Assembly: GCF_002162835.1 (NCBI RefSeq)
Contig: NZ_MAAX01000119.1
Location: forward strand, 1-39,128
Reading direction: 5' to 3'
DNA: 39,128 nucleotides
Origin: Nonlabens dokdonensis
GTDB taxonomy: Bacteria > Bacteroidota > Bacteroidia > Flavobacteriales > Flavobacteriaceae
Every line of letters begins with the position of its first letter. The stretch's first letter is position 1. Both the position numbers and the translations under genes were made by a program. The notes beneath the pieces are model-generated. The model did not search any database, was not told the DNA's origin, and worked only from the letters and a program-made list of their open reading frames with translations. Below are positions 7,591-16,800 of this stretch, one piece after another.

Positions 7591-8520
7591 CTACTTCAAC
7601 TTCCTTTTTCTCTTACGTCTAGCCATGTAGTCTTTAACAGCTTTCTCAGTTGTAAACCAGACACGACCTTCTTTGTAAGCGTCTATTTTACCTTTTCGTG
7701 CTAGCAGGCTTACATATTCTTGACCGTAAGAAATGCTCGGCTCCTCAACAATGCTTGAAATAGGTGCGTAATCACCAGCAGTATCATCTAGATTACTTAA
7801 GTATATGTCTAGTGAGCGCAGGACTGCTCTCCCTACTAGAAAAAATAGCTTTTCATAGTTACCTTGATTAGCATCGTTAAGAGCTGTATAGTATTTTTTA
7901 CGATCAACTTTTAATATAATGGCAGGAGGAAATCCTTCTCTTAAAAACAGCAAATTAAATGACAGTCTTGCCGTGCGACCATTTCCATCGAAAAATGGAT
8001 GAATCCATACAAAACGGTGATGAAAAACAGCTGCTTTAATGATAGGATGCATTTCTAGCTCTTCTTCATTTACCCAAGTAATTAATTCTTCTAATAAATC
8101 AGGTACTTTTCTAGCGTTAGGTGGAACAAAGTTTGCACCACTTATTCTTACACCTGCATTGCGTATGCGACCAGCAAATTCTTTATCAATACGATCCATA
8201 ACCAGTTCATGAACATTGAGAATATCTCTTTCTCGTAATATGTAATCTGGCTGGACTAATTGTTCTACATAATCTATAGCTTCATGATGATTAACTGCTT
8301 CAAAATATTCTTGCAAAGACTTGCCGCTTACGGTCAAGCCGTCTTCCAGAACCATTCTAGTTTCTTGTAAAGTCAACGTATTTCCTTCAATACTGTTAGA
8401 ATTGTAAGTCCATTCTAGCGCTAGATTTTCTTGAATATTATGAACTACTGGACTAGGGAAAGGGCGATGTTGATCAAGACGTAATTTTTTCTCGTCTATC
8501 TTAACGAGTAAATCCATCAT
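7591..8520 (-). CDS. Fic-family AMP-transferase with N-terminal inhibitory motif and C-terminal HTH-like tail
   Basis: Fic enzymes transfer AMP (or another nucleotide part) from a cofactor onto hydroxyl side chains of target proteins. The active-site loop is complete: 'HPFFDGNGRTAR' (about residues 174-185). The inhibitory helix motif (S/T)xxxE(G/N) is at 'SNSIEG' (41-46), making this an N-terminally auto-inhibited (class II) Fic. The last about 45 residues ('YVSLLARKGKIDAYKEGRVW', then a basic tail) resemble an excisionase/MerR-type HTH that may bind DNA. I place the start at the tandem ATG (8520), because the upstream in-frame TTG at 8562 lies inside a TACATTTG promoter-like box (8567-8560); using it would give 323 residues. 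No antitoxin gene adjoins it. Targets are unknown. Confidence 0.88.
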   Translation of the reverse strand: MMDLLVKIDEKKLRLDQHRPFPSPVVHNIQENLALEWTYNSNSIEGNTLTLQETRMVLEDGLTVSGKSLQEYFEAVNHHEAIDYVEQLVQPDYILRERDILNVHELVMDRIDKEFAGRIRNAGVRISGANFVPPNARKVPDLLEELITWVNEEELEMHPIIKAAVFHHRFVWIHPFFDGNGRTARLSFNLLFLREGFPPAIILKVDRKKYYTALNDANQGNYEKLFFLVGRAVLRSLDIYLSNLDDTAGDYAPISSIVEEPSISYGQEYVSLLARKGKIDAYKEGRVWFTTEKAVKDYMARRKRKRKLK

Positions 8521-8580
8521 CTCATAGGTAACTCTTATATCTTTCCAGTTTTCCACCTTCAAATGTAATCATTTCTTTTT

Positions 8581-8617
8581 AATATCGGATAGGATAAAAT
8601 TAAAATCATCCGATATT
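8581..8617. promoter_or_regulatory. Inverted repeat between the glycosyltransferase stop and the Fic start
   Basis: AATATCGGAT (8581-8590) and ATCCGATATT (8608-8617) are a perfect 10-bp inverted repeat with a 17-nt A/T-rich spacer, overlapping the stop codon of the upstream gene. No T-run follows on the minus strand, so it is less likely a simple terminator. It lies just before the Fic promoter-like box and could be an operator or attenuator. Confidence 0.45.
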
Positions 8618-9751
8618 AAGGTAGTGCTTTTCATATCTTTTTGCGATTGCTACACTATCATGATAATTCAAAATGTGTGCTCGTGCAGCTTTGCCCGTAG
8701 AAATTATAACTTCTGGATGTTCTATTAAATAAGATAATTTCTTTACCAAATAATCAACATCTGGCCGTGCATCTATTACTGGAACTGTATCTAAATTGTG
8801 AGCTTTTAAGTATACAGCACTTCCTCCAGAAAATACAACTTTGCCTTGCGCCATAGCTTCTAGAGCATTGTATCCTTGATCATAGCATAACACTTGGTCT
8901 AATAAAATATGTGCTTTTTTATATGATGATATATATTCATGATAAGGCAAACTTTCAGCAACAGTTATTTGAACTTTCTTACCATATTTATTTTGAATAA
9001 TTTCTAATGCTTGTTCAAAATAATAGATGCCTTTTTTCCAGTAATTCCCACGATTGATTCCTAAGAAAATCTCTATAGTGTTTAAATTCTCATTTAAACT
9101 AAGCTCAAATTTAGAACAATTAATAGCTGCTGGAATAATCTGCGTAGCTTTAGGCTGGTTCCATAAAGCCATAGAATAATCTACGTTACTAGGTATGACG
9201 CACAATGACTCATCGACTAGGTGTAAATAATTATTCTTATAGCCTTTACCTAAATATTTGTACGTGTGAAATAACTGCTTCTTCTGAGATTCACCCATTG
9301 TTGTAGCGTCTAGAATACTGTAACCGTCATGTTCTTCAGTCAGATATTTAGAGTATTCATAATCATCACCGCAAGCAATAAGTATTGACTTTTTGTTATG
9401 AAGCAGTAGAAAATCTATCATGATACGTTCTACATCTGGCTCACAATCAAACGCGTTAGAGTTTATAAATTGAACGATGTCGTAGTTTTTTAATTTGTTC
9501 TCGCTTTCGCGAAAGCGTGCCAACTTCAATCGATCTTCTAAGTTATTACCTGTGAGTTTCCACCAGGCTACTTTTATTTTATGTAAAAACCAATTGCGCT
9601 CAAAGAAAGAGCTGCCTACTTCTATATCGACAGGAAAACGCTTGAACCCATCTCCATCGCCTACTATAGTAACCTCGTGACCGAGCTGGACAAGGCCATG
9701 TTTTAAGGAATTATGAAAACCACTGTATTCACCTACTAGCAATATGCGCAT
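8606..9751 (-). CDS. Glycosyltransferase, GT-B fold (GT4-like)
   Basis: A 381-residue cytosolic transferase. The N terminus has the GT-B opening strand 'MRILLVGEYSGFHNSL' and 'LGHEVTIVGDGDG'. The C-terminal Rossmann half has 'IEIFLGINRGNYWKKGIYYF', then 'HILLDQVLCYDQGYNALEAM' with the family E/x7/E-like region around 'YNALEAMAQGKVVFSGG'. The donor and acceptor sugars cannot be told. It is divergent from the GT at 9783, and the Fic gene follows it 43 bp downstream on the same strand. Residues 79-83 (RFRES) derive from a perfect copy of the dispersed palindrome (9502-9517). Confidence 0.8.
   Translation of the reverse strand: MRILLVGEYSGFHNSLKHGLVQLGHEVTIVGDGDGFKRFPVDIEVGSSFFERNWFLHKIKVAWWKLTGNNLEDRLKLARFRESENKLKNYDIVQFINSNAFDCEPDVERIMIDFLLLHNKKSILIACGDDYEYSKYLTEEHDGYSILDATTMGESQKKQLFHTYKYLGKGYKNNYLHLVDESLCVIPSNVDYSMALWNQPKATQIIPAAINCSKFELSLNENLNTIEIFLGINRGNYWKKGIYYFEQALEIIQNKYGKKVQITVAESLPYHEYISSYKKAHILLDQVLCYDQGYNALEAMAQGKVVFSGGSAVYLKAHNLDTVPVIDARPDVDYLVKKLSYLIEHPEVIISTGKAARAHILNYHDSVAIAKRYEKHYLNIG
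9502..9517. repeat. Dispersed palindrome copy inside the 8606-9751 glycosyltransferase
   Basis: Perfect CGCTTTCGCGAAAGCG, read on the minus strand as Arg-Phe-Arg-Glu-Ser. Confidence 0.9.
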
Positions 9752-9758
9752 ATAGAAG

Positions 9759-9766
9759 TATCTTTG
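9759..9766 (+). promoter_or_regulatory. Promoter box for the 9783 glycosyltransferase
   Basis: TATCTTTG, an exact TAnnTTTG match, lies in the 31-bp divergent gap, 16 nt before the TTG start codon. The motif with the same flanks (AGTATCTTTGA) recurs just before fdtA. Confidence 0.45.
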
Positions 9767-9782
9767 ATGTAAAGATAAGGAG

Positions 9783-10628
9783 TTGAGTACTTACAGAAAT
9801 ACAGATTTAGAAATTCTAATTGCGACTATGAACCGCAATGATTTGTCTTTCCTAGAAGAGATGTTTCAAAAAAAAGTAAATCAGATTAAGGAGTCTGTTC
9901 TTATCGTTAACCAGTCTTTAGAGAATGTGCTGTATTCTGATTACGAAAATATAAGAGTCATTAATAGTAAAGAGTTTGGTTTAAGTAAGAGTAGGAACCT
10001 CGCTATTGAGCATAGCAATAAAGAACTATGCTGGATTCTAGATGACGATTGTATTGTACTGCCAGATGCTGTAGAGACTATTGTAAATGCTCATAATAAA
10101 AACGATTTTACTATACTTACATTTAGGACAAAAACTCCTGCAGGGACAGCATTTTACGATTATGAATGTGAATTTCGGTTGTTAGATAGAAAAGAGATTG
10201 TACCTATCTTATCGCCAGAGATTACATTTAAGAGGAAAGAAATCCTATCTGCAGATTTGAAATATAATATCAGGTTCGGTCTCGGAGCTCAATTTCAAGA
10301 TTCAGAAAATTTTGTTTTTCTTGATGACGCTTTATCAAAACAATTAGAAATAGGTTATGTACCTAATTTTATTGTACAACATGAATCTAGAACCAGTAGT
10401 GATGATGTGTCTTCTAATCGAGTTATCTATGCGCGAGGCGCACTAGCAGGAAGAGATAATATAGTTACAGCTGTTTTCTATCAATTTAAGTATATATTCT
10501 TTTTGTGGAGGAAAGGATACGTAAGGAGCTTTCCTAAATTGTCGGAAAAGTTTAAAGTTTTTGAACATGGTGCTAATGATTACTTAAGTGGTTTTGAAGG
10601 ACATCGTATAAATCACCCAAAACAATAG
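9783..10628 (+). CDS. Glycosyltransferase, GT-A fold (family 2-like)
   Basis: A 281-residue protein with 'LEILIATMNRND' (9-20) as the first strand, 'GLSKSRNLAI' (66-75) and 'CWILDDDCIVLPDA' with the metal-binding DDD at 87-89. After it comes an acceptor domain with 'RTSSDDVSSNRVIYARGALA' and a hydrophobic stretch near 'VFYQFKYIFFLW'. The order is that of small GT2 enzymes of polysaccharide clusters. I use the TTG at 9783, because the next in-frame ATG (residue 16) would remove the first beta strand, and the only nearby ATG upstream (9767) runs directly into TAA. The start is therefore moderately sure. fdtA follows 13 nt after its stop. Confidence 0.8.
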   Translation: MSTYRNTDLEILIATMNRNDLSFLEEMFQKKVNQIKESVLIVNQSLENVLYSDYENIRVINSKEFGLSKSRNLAIEHSNKELCWILDDDCIVLPDAVETIVNAHNKNDFTILTFRTKTPAGTAFYDYECEFRLLDRKEIVPILSPEITFKRKEILSADLKYNIRFGLGAQFQDSENFVFLDDALSKQLEIGYVPNFIVQHESRTSSDDVSSNRVIYARGALAGRDNIVTAVFYQFKYIFFLWRKGYVRSFPKLSEKFKVFEHGANDYLSGFEGHRINHPKQ

Positions 10629-10636
10629 TATCTTTG
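10629..10636 (+). promoter_or_regulatory. Promoter box abutting fdtA
   Basis: TATCTTTG occupies most of the 13-nt gap between the upstream stop (ends 10628) and the fdtA ATG (10642), ending 5 nt before the ATG. It would give a leaderless fdtA transcript in addition to any read-through. Confidence 0.45.
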
Positions 10637-10641
10637 AGTTA

Positions 10642-11043
10642 ATGAATTATAAAATAATAGACATTCCTAAAATTACAGATCCTCGAGGGAATCTTGCGGT
10701 GCTGGAAAAAGACACTATTCCTTATAAAATAGAACGTGTCTATTATTTATATGACGTACCTAGTGATTCTTACCGTGGTGGTCATGCGCATAAAGAATGT
10801 CTTGAGTTACTCATAGCTGTCTCTGGAAGCTTTACAGTTGAGTTAGATAACGGTGACCATAGGGTAAAAGTAACTTTAAATAAACCCAATAAAGGATTGT
10901 TAATTCCTACTATGATATGGAGAGAGTTGTCAGACTTTTCAAGTGGTGCCATATGTCTAGTACTAGCGTCACATGAATTTGATGAAGAAGACTATATTAG
11001 AGACAAAGAGATCTATAACTTAATTACCAGTTCTGAAGTTTAA
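10642..11043 (+). CDS. fdtA: dTDP-4-oxo-6-deoxyglucose 3,4-ketoisomerase (FdtA type)
   Basis: A cupin that shifts the keto group of dTDP-4-oxo-6-deoxy-glucose from C4 to C3, the committed step to dTDP-Fuc3N/Fuc3NAc-type 3-amino sugars. The 133 residues match the family size. They show 'DPRGNLAVLE' (13-22), 'RVYYLYDVP' (32-40), the cupin histidines in 'RGGHAHK' (H48, H50), 'IPTMIWRELSDFS' and the ending 'FDEEDYIRDKEIY'. The partner aminotransferase (FdtB) and acetyltransferase (FdtC) are not in the window. FdtA and its close relative QdtA are hard to tell apart by eye (galacto- versus gluco-product), so the sugar is uncertain. Its last 24 bp overlap the convergent GT2 gene. Confidence 0.85.
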   Translation: MNYKIIDIPKITDPRGNLAVLEKDTIPYKIERVYYLYDVPSDSYRGGHAHKECLELLIAVSGSFTVELDNGDHRVKVTLNKPNKGLLIPTMIWRELSDFSSGAICLVLASHEFDEEDYIRDKEIYNLITSSEV

Positions 11044-11958
11044 ACCTAGGTTACCTAGAATCTCCTGTGTTTTTTTTAAAGATTTAAGCTTTAAGGAGCT
11101 CATTTTTAAAAGAGATTGTTGAGTAATACTTAGGTTCTTAGAGTTAATTTGCTGCTGGTAAAAACTTGCCATTTTAATATTGTTATCCATCCGGTAGGCT
11201 ATAGCTAGAGAAAATCTATTTAAGTCTAAGTATTTTTCAAGGCCTTTATGGTTTTTAGTTTTTGCTTGATAGATAGTAAAATCTGGTAGCTCTCTATCGT
11301 TCATTTTTATTTGGTCAGATCTATTTCCTGCTGCTTCATCAATAGTAGTAGTAGTTGTAAAGCTAAATGCTGTGGAGGTATTCATGCCTATTCTTATGAA
11401 CCAGTCTATATCTTCATAATGTGTAATCTTTTCTGCAAAGTAACCTACGTTTTTAATCGCGCTGATTCTTATCATTACATTAGAGCAATTCAGCACGCTG
11501 TTCAGGTAATTATGCTCAAAAAAGTGCTCTAATAGTTGATCACTTTGATCCTTAAAATTACTGAATTTAGTCCGCAGGGTTTTGCGAGATCGTTTTAACC
11601 TATAATTAGCTCCAGCCACTTCAGCTTCTGGAAACTTATCAAACAGAGAAATCAATACGTTAAGATGGTTAGTGTCCCAGTAATCATCTGCATCTAGAAA
11701 TGCAATAGCATCATATTTTTTATCAAGTGCAAACTTCATTGCTCTATTGCGCGTTGCACTTACTCCTTGATTTTCTTGAGATAATATGATTACTTGATCA
11801 CTTTCAACAGGTTTAACAACATTAAAGCTGTCATCTGTAGAGCCATCATCTATAATTAAAATATCATAATAAGCTGCGTCTTGATGCAGTACACTATTAA
11901 TTGCTCGCTCTATGGTAGCGGCTTTGTTATATAGCGGTATGTGGACTAAAATCTTAAT
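11020..11958 (-). CDS. Family 2 glycosyltransferase with no canonical start codon
   Basis: The first ATG in this frame (11739) would give only 239 residues beginning in mid-domain. Upstream of it the frame stays open for 73 more codons that encode the missing GT2 N terminus: 'KILVHIPLYNKAATIERAI' (2-20), 'ILIIDDGSTDDS' (33-44) and 'NQGVSATRNRAM' (63-74), before 'FLDADDYW' (87-94). There is no ATG, GTG or TTG in those codons; the frame is bounded by a TAA about 12 nt before the ATT at 11958. I therefore take ATT (11958, or 11961) as the likely start, 312 residues, overlapping the stop of the upstream glycosyltransferase. The alternatives are a +1 frameshift from that gene or a start-loss mutation. 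Motifs show an otherwise intact enzyme. Confidence 0.7.
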   Translation of the reverse strand: MKILVHIPLYNKAATIERAINSVLHQDAAYYDILIIDDGSTDDSFNVVKPVESDQVIILSQENQGVSATRNRAMKFALDKKYDAIAFLDADDYWDTNHLNVLISLFDKFPEAEVAGANYRLKRSRKTLRTKFSNFKDQSDQLLEHFFEHNYLNSVLNCSNVMIRISAIKNVGYFAEKITHYEDIDWFIRIGMNTSTAFSFTTTTTIDEAAGNRSDQIKMNDRELPDFTIYQAKTKNHKGLEKYLDLNRFSLAIAYRMDNNIKMASFYQQQINSKNLSITQQSLLKMSSLKLKSLKKTQEILGNLGLNFRTGN

Positions 11959-13075
11959 AATGCATTGATTTTAAAATCAGTTCAGCTCCATTTTCATTAG
12001 AAAAATCTTCACATACCTTTATTCTTTCGTGTCGCATTTCTTCCGTAAAAGGTTGCTTCATTAATGTTTTGATAGCTTTAATCCATGCCGCTTGTGAGCC
12101 AGCAATAGTAACATGTTGAGCTATTGATTTTTCAGTTGCCATCTTTTTATTTGCGATAACGTGTCTACCAGAAAACAAGGCTTTGAGCAGTTTTAATTTT
12201 AAACCGCTTTTCTGAGACGCATGCATAAGATGAATGTGAGCATTTAAAATCAACTCGTTAAGCTCTTCCCAACTAGGATTGCTTATCAGAGTAACGTGTT
12301 TCTTTTTAGAACATATCTTTTTAAGTTCAAAGGAAGGATCTTTTCCAGCGATAATCAACGGATGATCTATTTCAGAAAATATATGCTCTACTAGGTATTT
12401 GGCGCTGTGATCGTTTTCACTAACGTTCAAGCTGCCGTGAAATAAACAATAATCTCCTTCACCTTTTTGGCTTGAAACGTTGTCATCTGTATGAAAGGCG
12501 TTGATTTTAATTACTTCTACATCTCTAAAATTATTTTCAAAGTACAATTGATCGTCGTCTGATATAGTAAATAGTGTTTGAGCATTTTTAAGGATAGGCT
12601 CATACTTTCTTAATAGTTCACTCTCTTTTTTAAAATAAATCTTTTTTACTCTTGTACTATGTTGCGCTAGTTTTTCATAATATTCATGTTCTATATTATG
12701 ACAACGCACCATTTTATGACGATCTTTTAACGATTCATTATCAAGATAGTAACATGTGTGCAAGCCTTCAAATAAAATAGGAGCAGTATCTTGTTGCAAT
12801 CGTTCTAGCAATAATTTATCTCTCCTAGAATAAACGATATAAGGTAAAGTAGCAGATATCCCATAGAAACCTATCTTGCGCTCATAATAAAATACTTGTT
12901 TGCAATATTGTTCTAATATATCTTGAGGTACTCTGTCTCCATATTGCCAGCAATGGAGTGTAATTTGAACACCTTTTTCATGTAACGATTTTATTTTATG
13001 AAAAACATCGATAACACCTCCATAATTTACTGGATATGGGATATCAAAAGATATTATGTGTAATTCTCGGTTCAA
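11954..13075 (-). CDS. Glycosyltransferase, GT-B fold (GT4-like)
   Basis: A 373-residue transferase. The N-terminal half starts 'ELHIISFDIPYPVNYGGVID' with the glycine-rich acceptor loop typical of GT4 proteins ('YPVNYGG'). The C-terminal half has 'YCLFHGSLNVSENDHSAKYL', 'PLIIAGKDPS', 'HIHLMHASQKSGLKLKLLKA' and 'GRHVIANKKM', which are the donor-binding landmarks of the fold. The K-L-K-L-L region takes the place of the E-x7-E motif. The start is TTG, overlapping the ftsE stop (TTGA), so it is translated with ftsE; that overlap also argues for this unusual start. The end overlaps the GT2 gene that lacks a normal start. Confidence 0.82.
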   Translation of the reverse strand: MNRELHIISFDIPYPVNYGGVIDVFHKIKSLHEKGVQITLHCWQYGDRVPQDILEQYCKQVFYYERKIGFYGISATLPYIVYSRRDKLLLERLQQDTAPILFEGLHTCYYLDNESLKDRHKMVRCHNIEHEYYEKLAQHSTRVKKIYFKKESELLRKYEPILKNAQTLFTISDDDQLYFENNFRDVEVIKINAFHTDDNVSSQKGEGDYCLFHGSLNVSENDHSAKYLVEHIFSEIDHPLIIAGKDPSFELKKICSKKKHVTLISNPSWEELNELILNAHIHLMHASQKSGLKLKLLKALFSGRHVIANKKMATEKSIAQHVTIAGSQAAWIKAIKTLMKQPFTEEMRHERIKVCEDFSNENGAELILKSMHY

Positions 13076-13755
13076 ACTGCTTTTTGTACTACCTCAAAGA
13101 TTTCACCATCATCGCACTTTAATGTTTTAGATGGGTATTTAAGAATCAACGCATAATCATGAGTAGCCATTAAAATGGTATTACCGTTTTTATTTATTTG
13201 CTGCAAGACTTCCATGATTTCAACGCTAGTTTGTGGATCAAGGTTACCAGTAGGCTCATCGGCAATAATTAATTCAGGCTCGTTAAGTAAAGCTCTGGCA
13301 ATCGCAATGCGTTGTTGCTCACCACCAGAGAGCTCATGAGGATACTTAAAACCTTTGGTTTTCATTCCTACTTTATCAAGTACTTCTTCTATGCGCGTCA
13401 TCATTTCCTTTTTACCTTTCCAGCCGGTTGCTTTGAGAACAAATTTTAAATTATCATTGATCGTACGATCAGTCAATAATTTAAAATCTTGAAAAACGAC
13501 GCCTAGCTTGCGTCTTAGGTAAGGGATCTCTTTTTCGCGCAAGCGAGATAAATCAAAGTCTACAATGGTTCCTTCTCCCTTTTTTAAAGGTATGTCGCCA
13601 TATAAAGTTTTCATTAAAGAACTTTTACCACTTCCTGTTTTACCTATCAAATAGACAAATTCTCCTTTGCCTATTTCAAGATTGACATTTTTTAAGATCA
13701 GGTTATCTTTCTGGAAGACATCTACTTTACTTAAGGATAAAACGTTATCAGACAT
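13072..13755 (-). CDS. ftsE: Cell-division ABC ATPase FtsE
   Basis: The ATPase of the FtsEX complex, which couples the divisome to peptidoglycan hydrolase activation. The 227-residue protein has Walker A 'GKTGSGKSS' (38-46), a Q-loop 'VVFQDF' (86-91), signature 'LSGGEQQR' (142-149), Walker B 'LIIADE' (162-167) and H-loop 'ATHD'. 'LLTDRTINDNL' and the overall length fit FtsE better than LolD. ftsX is not adjacent; two glycosyltransferase genes follow in the same transcript instead. It is divergent from the TPR gene at 13880. The ATG at 13755 is the natural start (MSDNVLSL). Confidence 0.88.
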   Translation of the reverse strand: MSDNVLSLSKVDVFQKDNLILKNVNLEIGKGEFVYLIGKTGSGKSSLMKTLYGDIPLKKGEGTIVDFDLSRLREKEIPYLRRKLGVVFQDFKLLTDRTINDNLKFVLKATGWKGKKEMMTRIEEVLDKVGMKTKGFKYPHELSGGEQQRIAIARALLNEPELIIADEPTGNLDPQTSVEIMEVLQQINKNGNTILMATHDYALILKYPSKTLKCDDGEIFEVVQKAV

Positions 13756-13879
13756 AAAAACTATAATTTCTTGTAAAGTTAACTAAGATGTGGATAAGAT
13801 TATGAATAATTAATAAGGTTTTAAAGCGTTCTACCTACGGAAATCATAATTTTACTTTACAATTAGAATCTTTTCAATT

Positions 13880-16800
13880 ATGCAAAAATTAGCCCTGATG
13901 CTGTTATGCTTTATGATGGTTACTGCCACATATGCACAGCAATCTAAAATTGCTACAGATGATCTAGCGACTTACAATCAAGCTATAGATCTATATCAAG
14001 AAGACCAGTACCTTGCCTCACAGAGATTATTTGAGAAAGTGCTTGAAACTGTAGATGATGAAGTTATAAGAGGAAACGCTTCCTACTATATCGCAAATTG
14101 TGCAGTACGACTTAATCAACGTAATTCTGACCAATTGATCGAGAAGTTTGTTGAAGAATACCCTACCTCTATTAAAAAGAATTCGGCAATAATTGATGTG
14201 GCAGACTATTATTTTGATAATGGTAATTATAGAAAAGCAGCAACATGGTATCAAAGAGTTGATAAAAGTACGCTTTCGCGAAAGCAAATTAACCGCTATT
14301 ACTTCAACACTGGTTACACTCTTGTGCAAGCCAAAAAGTTCGATGATGCAAAACCTTTCCTTAATCGCGTTAGTGATGATCAAGAATATGGAAGTAAAGC
14401 TAAATATTATCTCGGTTACATCGCTTATGAAAATGACGAAGTAGAAACAGCTACAGAATTGTTTGATCAAGTAGGTGAATCTCCAGAAGATGATGAAAAA
14501 CTTTCTTACTATAAAGCAGACTTGAATTATAAATCTGGAAAGTTTGATGAAGCGATTAAGCTAGCTAAAGAACAACTTCCTAAATCTAACAGAAGAGAAA
14601 AATCTCAACTGAATCGTATTATAGGACAGTCCTTATTTAATCAAGAAAAATATGACGAGGCACTACCATACTTACAAAAGTATGAAGGTACTCGTGGTAA
14701 GTGGAATAATAATGATTATTACCAGCTAGGTTATGCTTACTACAAACAAGGTGATTTTGAAAAAGCGGTAGAAACCTTCAATAAAATAATCGACGGTGCA
14801 AACGCCACAGCACAGAATGCTTATTACCACTTGGGTCAAAGTTACATCAAACTAGATCGTAATGAAGATGCTCTCAATGCATTTAAAAAAGCTAGCGAGA
14901 TGGACCTCGATCCTCAAATTTCTGAAGATGCGTCCTATAACTATGCAAAATTAAGTTACGAGAATGGAAACCCTTATGACAGTGTTCCAGCGGTAATTCT
15001 AGCTTACTTAGAAAAATATCCGGAATCAGATAAGCAAAGTGAAATGAACGAATTTCTAATCGATTCTTACTTTTCTTCAAAGAATTATAAAGAGGCGCTT
15101 CGATTGCTTGAAGATGGAAGAATCAAAGGAAATGAAGCTGTATATGGAAAAGTAGCTTTATACTATGGATTGAATTTATTTACATCAGGTGAATATCAAG
15201 ATGCCTTAGAAAATCTCGATAAAGCGGTTAAATATATTGTTGATCCAGAATTAAAGAAAAAAACAATCTTCTGGAAAGCAGAAACGATGTACCAGCTTAA
15301 TAACTTCACTGGAGCTTACGAGAATTTCAAAAAGGCTAAGGCGATTTCTACTGCTATTGAAGAAGATGAACTTTATAACTATGACATGGGTTATACACAG
15401 TTTAAGCTTAAGAAATATGACGAAGCTATAAAATCATTTACTGCTTTTACTAAGCAATCTGGTGCAAATAATGATCGAGTGAGACTTAACGATGCTTATT
15501 TAAGAATAGGAGATGCAAACTTTGTTACTAAGCAATACTGGCCAGGAATGGAAGCTTATAATAAAGCGATAGAACTCAATGGTTTTAATTCAGATTATGC
15601 TGCTTTTCAAAAGGCGATTTCTTATGGATTTGTACAGAAGAATGACCGCAAAATTGAAGACCTAGAAGCATTTATTAAAAGATTCAAGACTTCTAAATAT
15701 ATTGATGACGTGATTTATGAATTAGGTAATACCTATATAAATACTAATCAAGTGGCTGCTGGTATTAGAACTTACGATAAGTTAATTTCTGGATATCCTA
15801 ATAGTATTTATACATCACAAGCCATGATGCGTAAAGGGTTGCAATTATACAACGATGGAAATCTTGACCAGTCCTTAATTGTTTTCAAACAAGTTGCCGA
15901 AAAGTATGCTGGAACACCTCAAGCGGTTCAAGCTATAAGCAGCGCGAGACAAGTTTACATTGATAAAGGTAATACTAATGATTACGCAGTTTGGGTGCGA
16001 AGTCTCGATGGAGTAGAAGTTACCGATAACGAGTTAGATGATACGGCCTATGAAAGTGCAGAGCAGCCTTTTATCAAAGGAGACATGAACGGCACCGCTC
16101 GAGAAATGAAAAAGTATTTGAATCAATTTCCTAATGGAAAGCACGCTCTCAAAGCTCATTTCTACCTTGCACAAGCTCAGTTTTCTGAAAATAAAAAAGC
16201 AGAAAGTGTCCCAAATTACGAATATGTAGTTAGCAAAGAAAGAAGCGAGTTTACAGAGCAAGCATTGGCGCGATTGAGTGAGATTCATTTAACTACAAAG
16301 GATTATGACAAAGCCATTCCAGTTTTAAAAGAACTAGAACAACTGGCAGACTTTCCTCAAAATGTTATTTATGCTCAGTCTAACTTAATGAAAGCTTACT
16401 ATGAGACAGAAAAGTATGCGGAGGCTGTAAAGTATGCAAACAAAGTTCTAGCCGATACCAGCATCGAGAACAATGTAAAATCTGATGCAGAAATCATTAT
16501 TGCTCGTTCCTCATGGAAACAAGGTAATGAGACGGCAGCTAAAACGGCTTATGAGAAAGTACGAGAGACAGCAACAGGTAGCCTTGCCGCTGAGGCCACT
16601 TACTATAAAGCTTATTTTGAGAACAAAGAAGGTGATCACGATGCTGTAATCACTACAGTAAATGGATTGAGTAAAAATTACGGTGGCTATAAATTATGGA
16701 GTGCAAAAGGTCTCGTAGTAATGGCAAAAAGTTACTACGCCTTAGATCAAACTTTGAATGCTACTACGATTCTAGATGCAGTAATCGCAAACTTTACTCA

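Noticed and set aside
8520-8562. TTG start at 8562 for the Fic protein
   Set aside because: The TTG is the last three bases of a TACATTTG promoter-like box, and Fic homologues I know begin around the tandem ATG at 8520.
13530-13545. CTTTTTCGCGCAAGCG in ftsE as a decayed palindrome copy
   Set aside because: Three mismatches to the 16-mer; could be chance within the ftsE 'LREKE' codons, so not counted.
14027-14470. 147-residue open frame antisense to the TPR gene
   Set aside because: It lies wholly inside a convincing TPR gene, has a cysteine- and isoleucine-rich composition typical of a complementary-strand shadow, and has no start signal.
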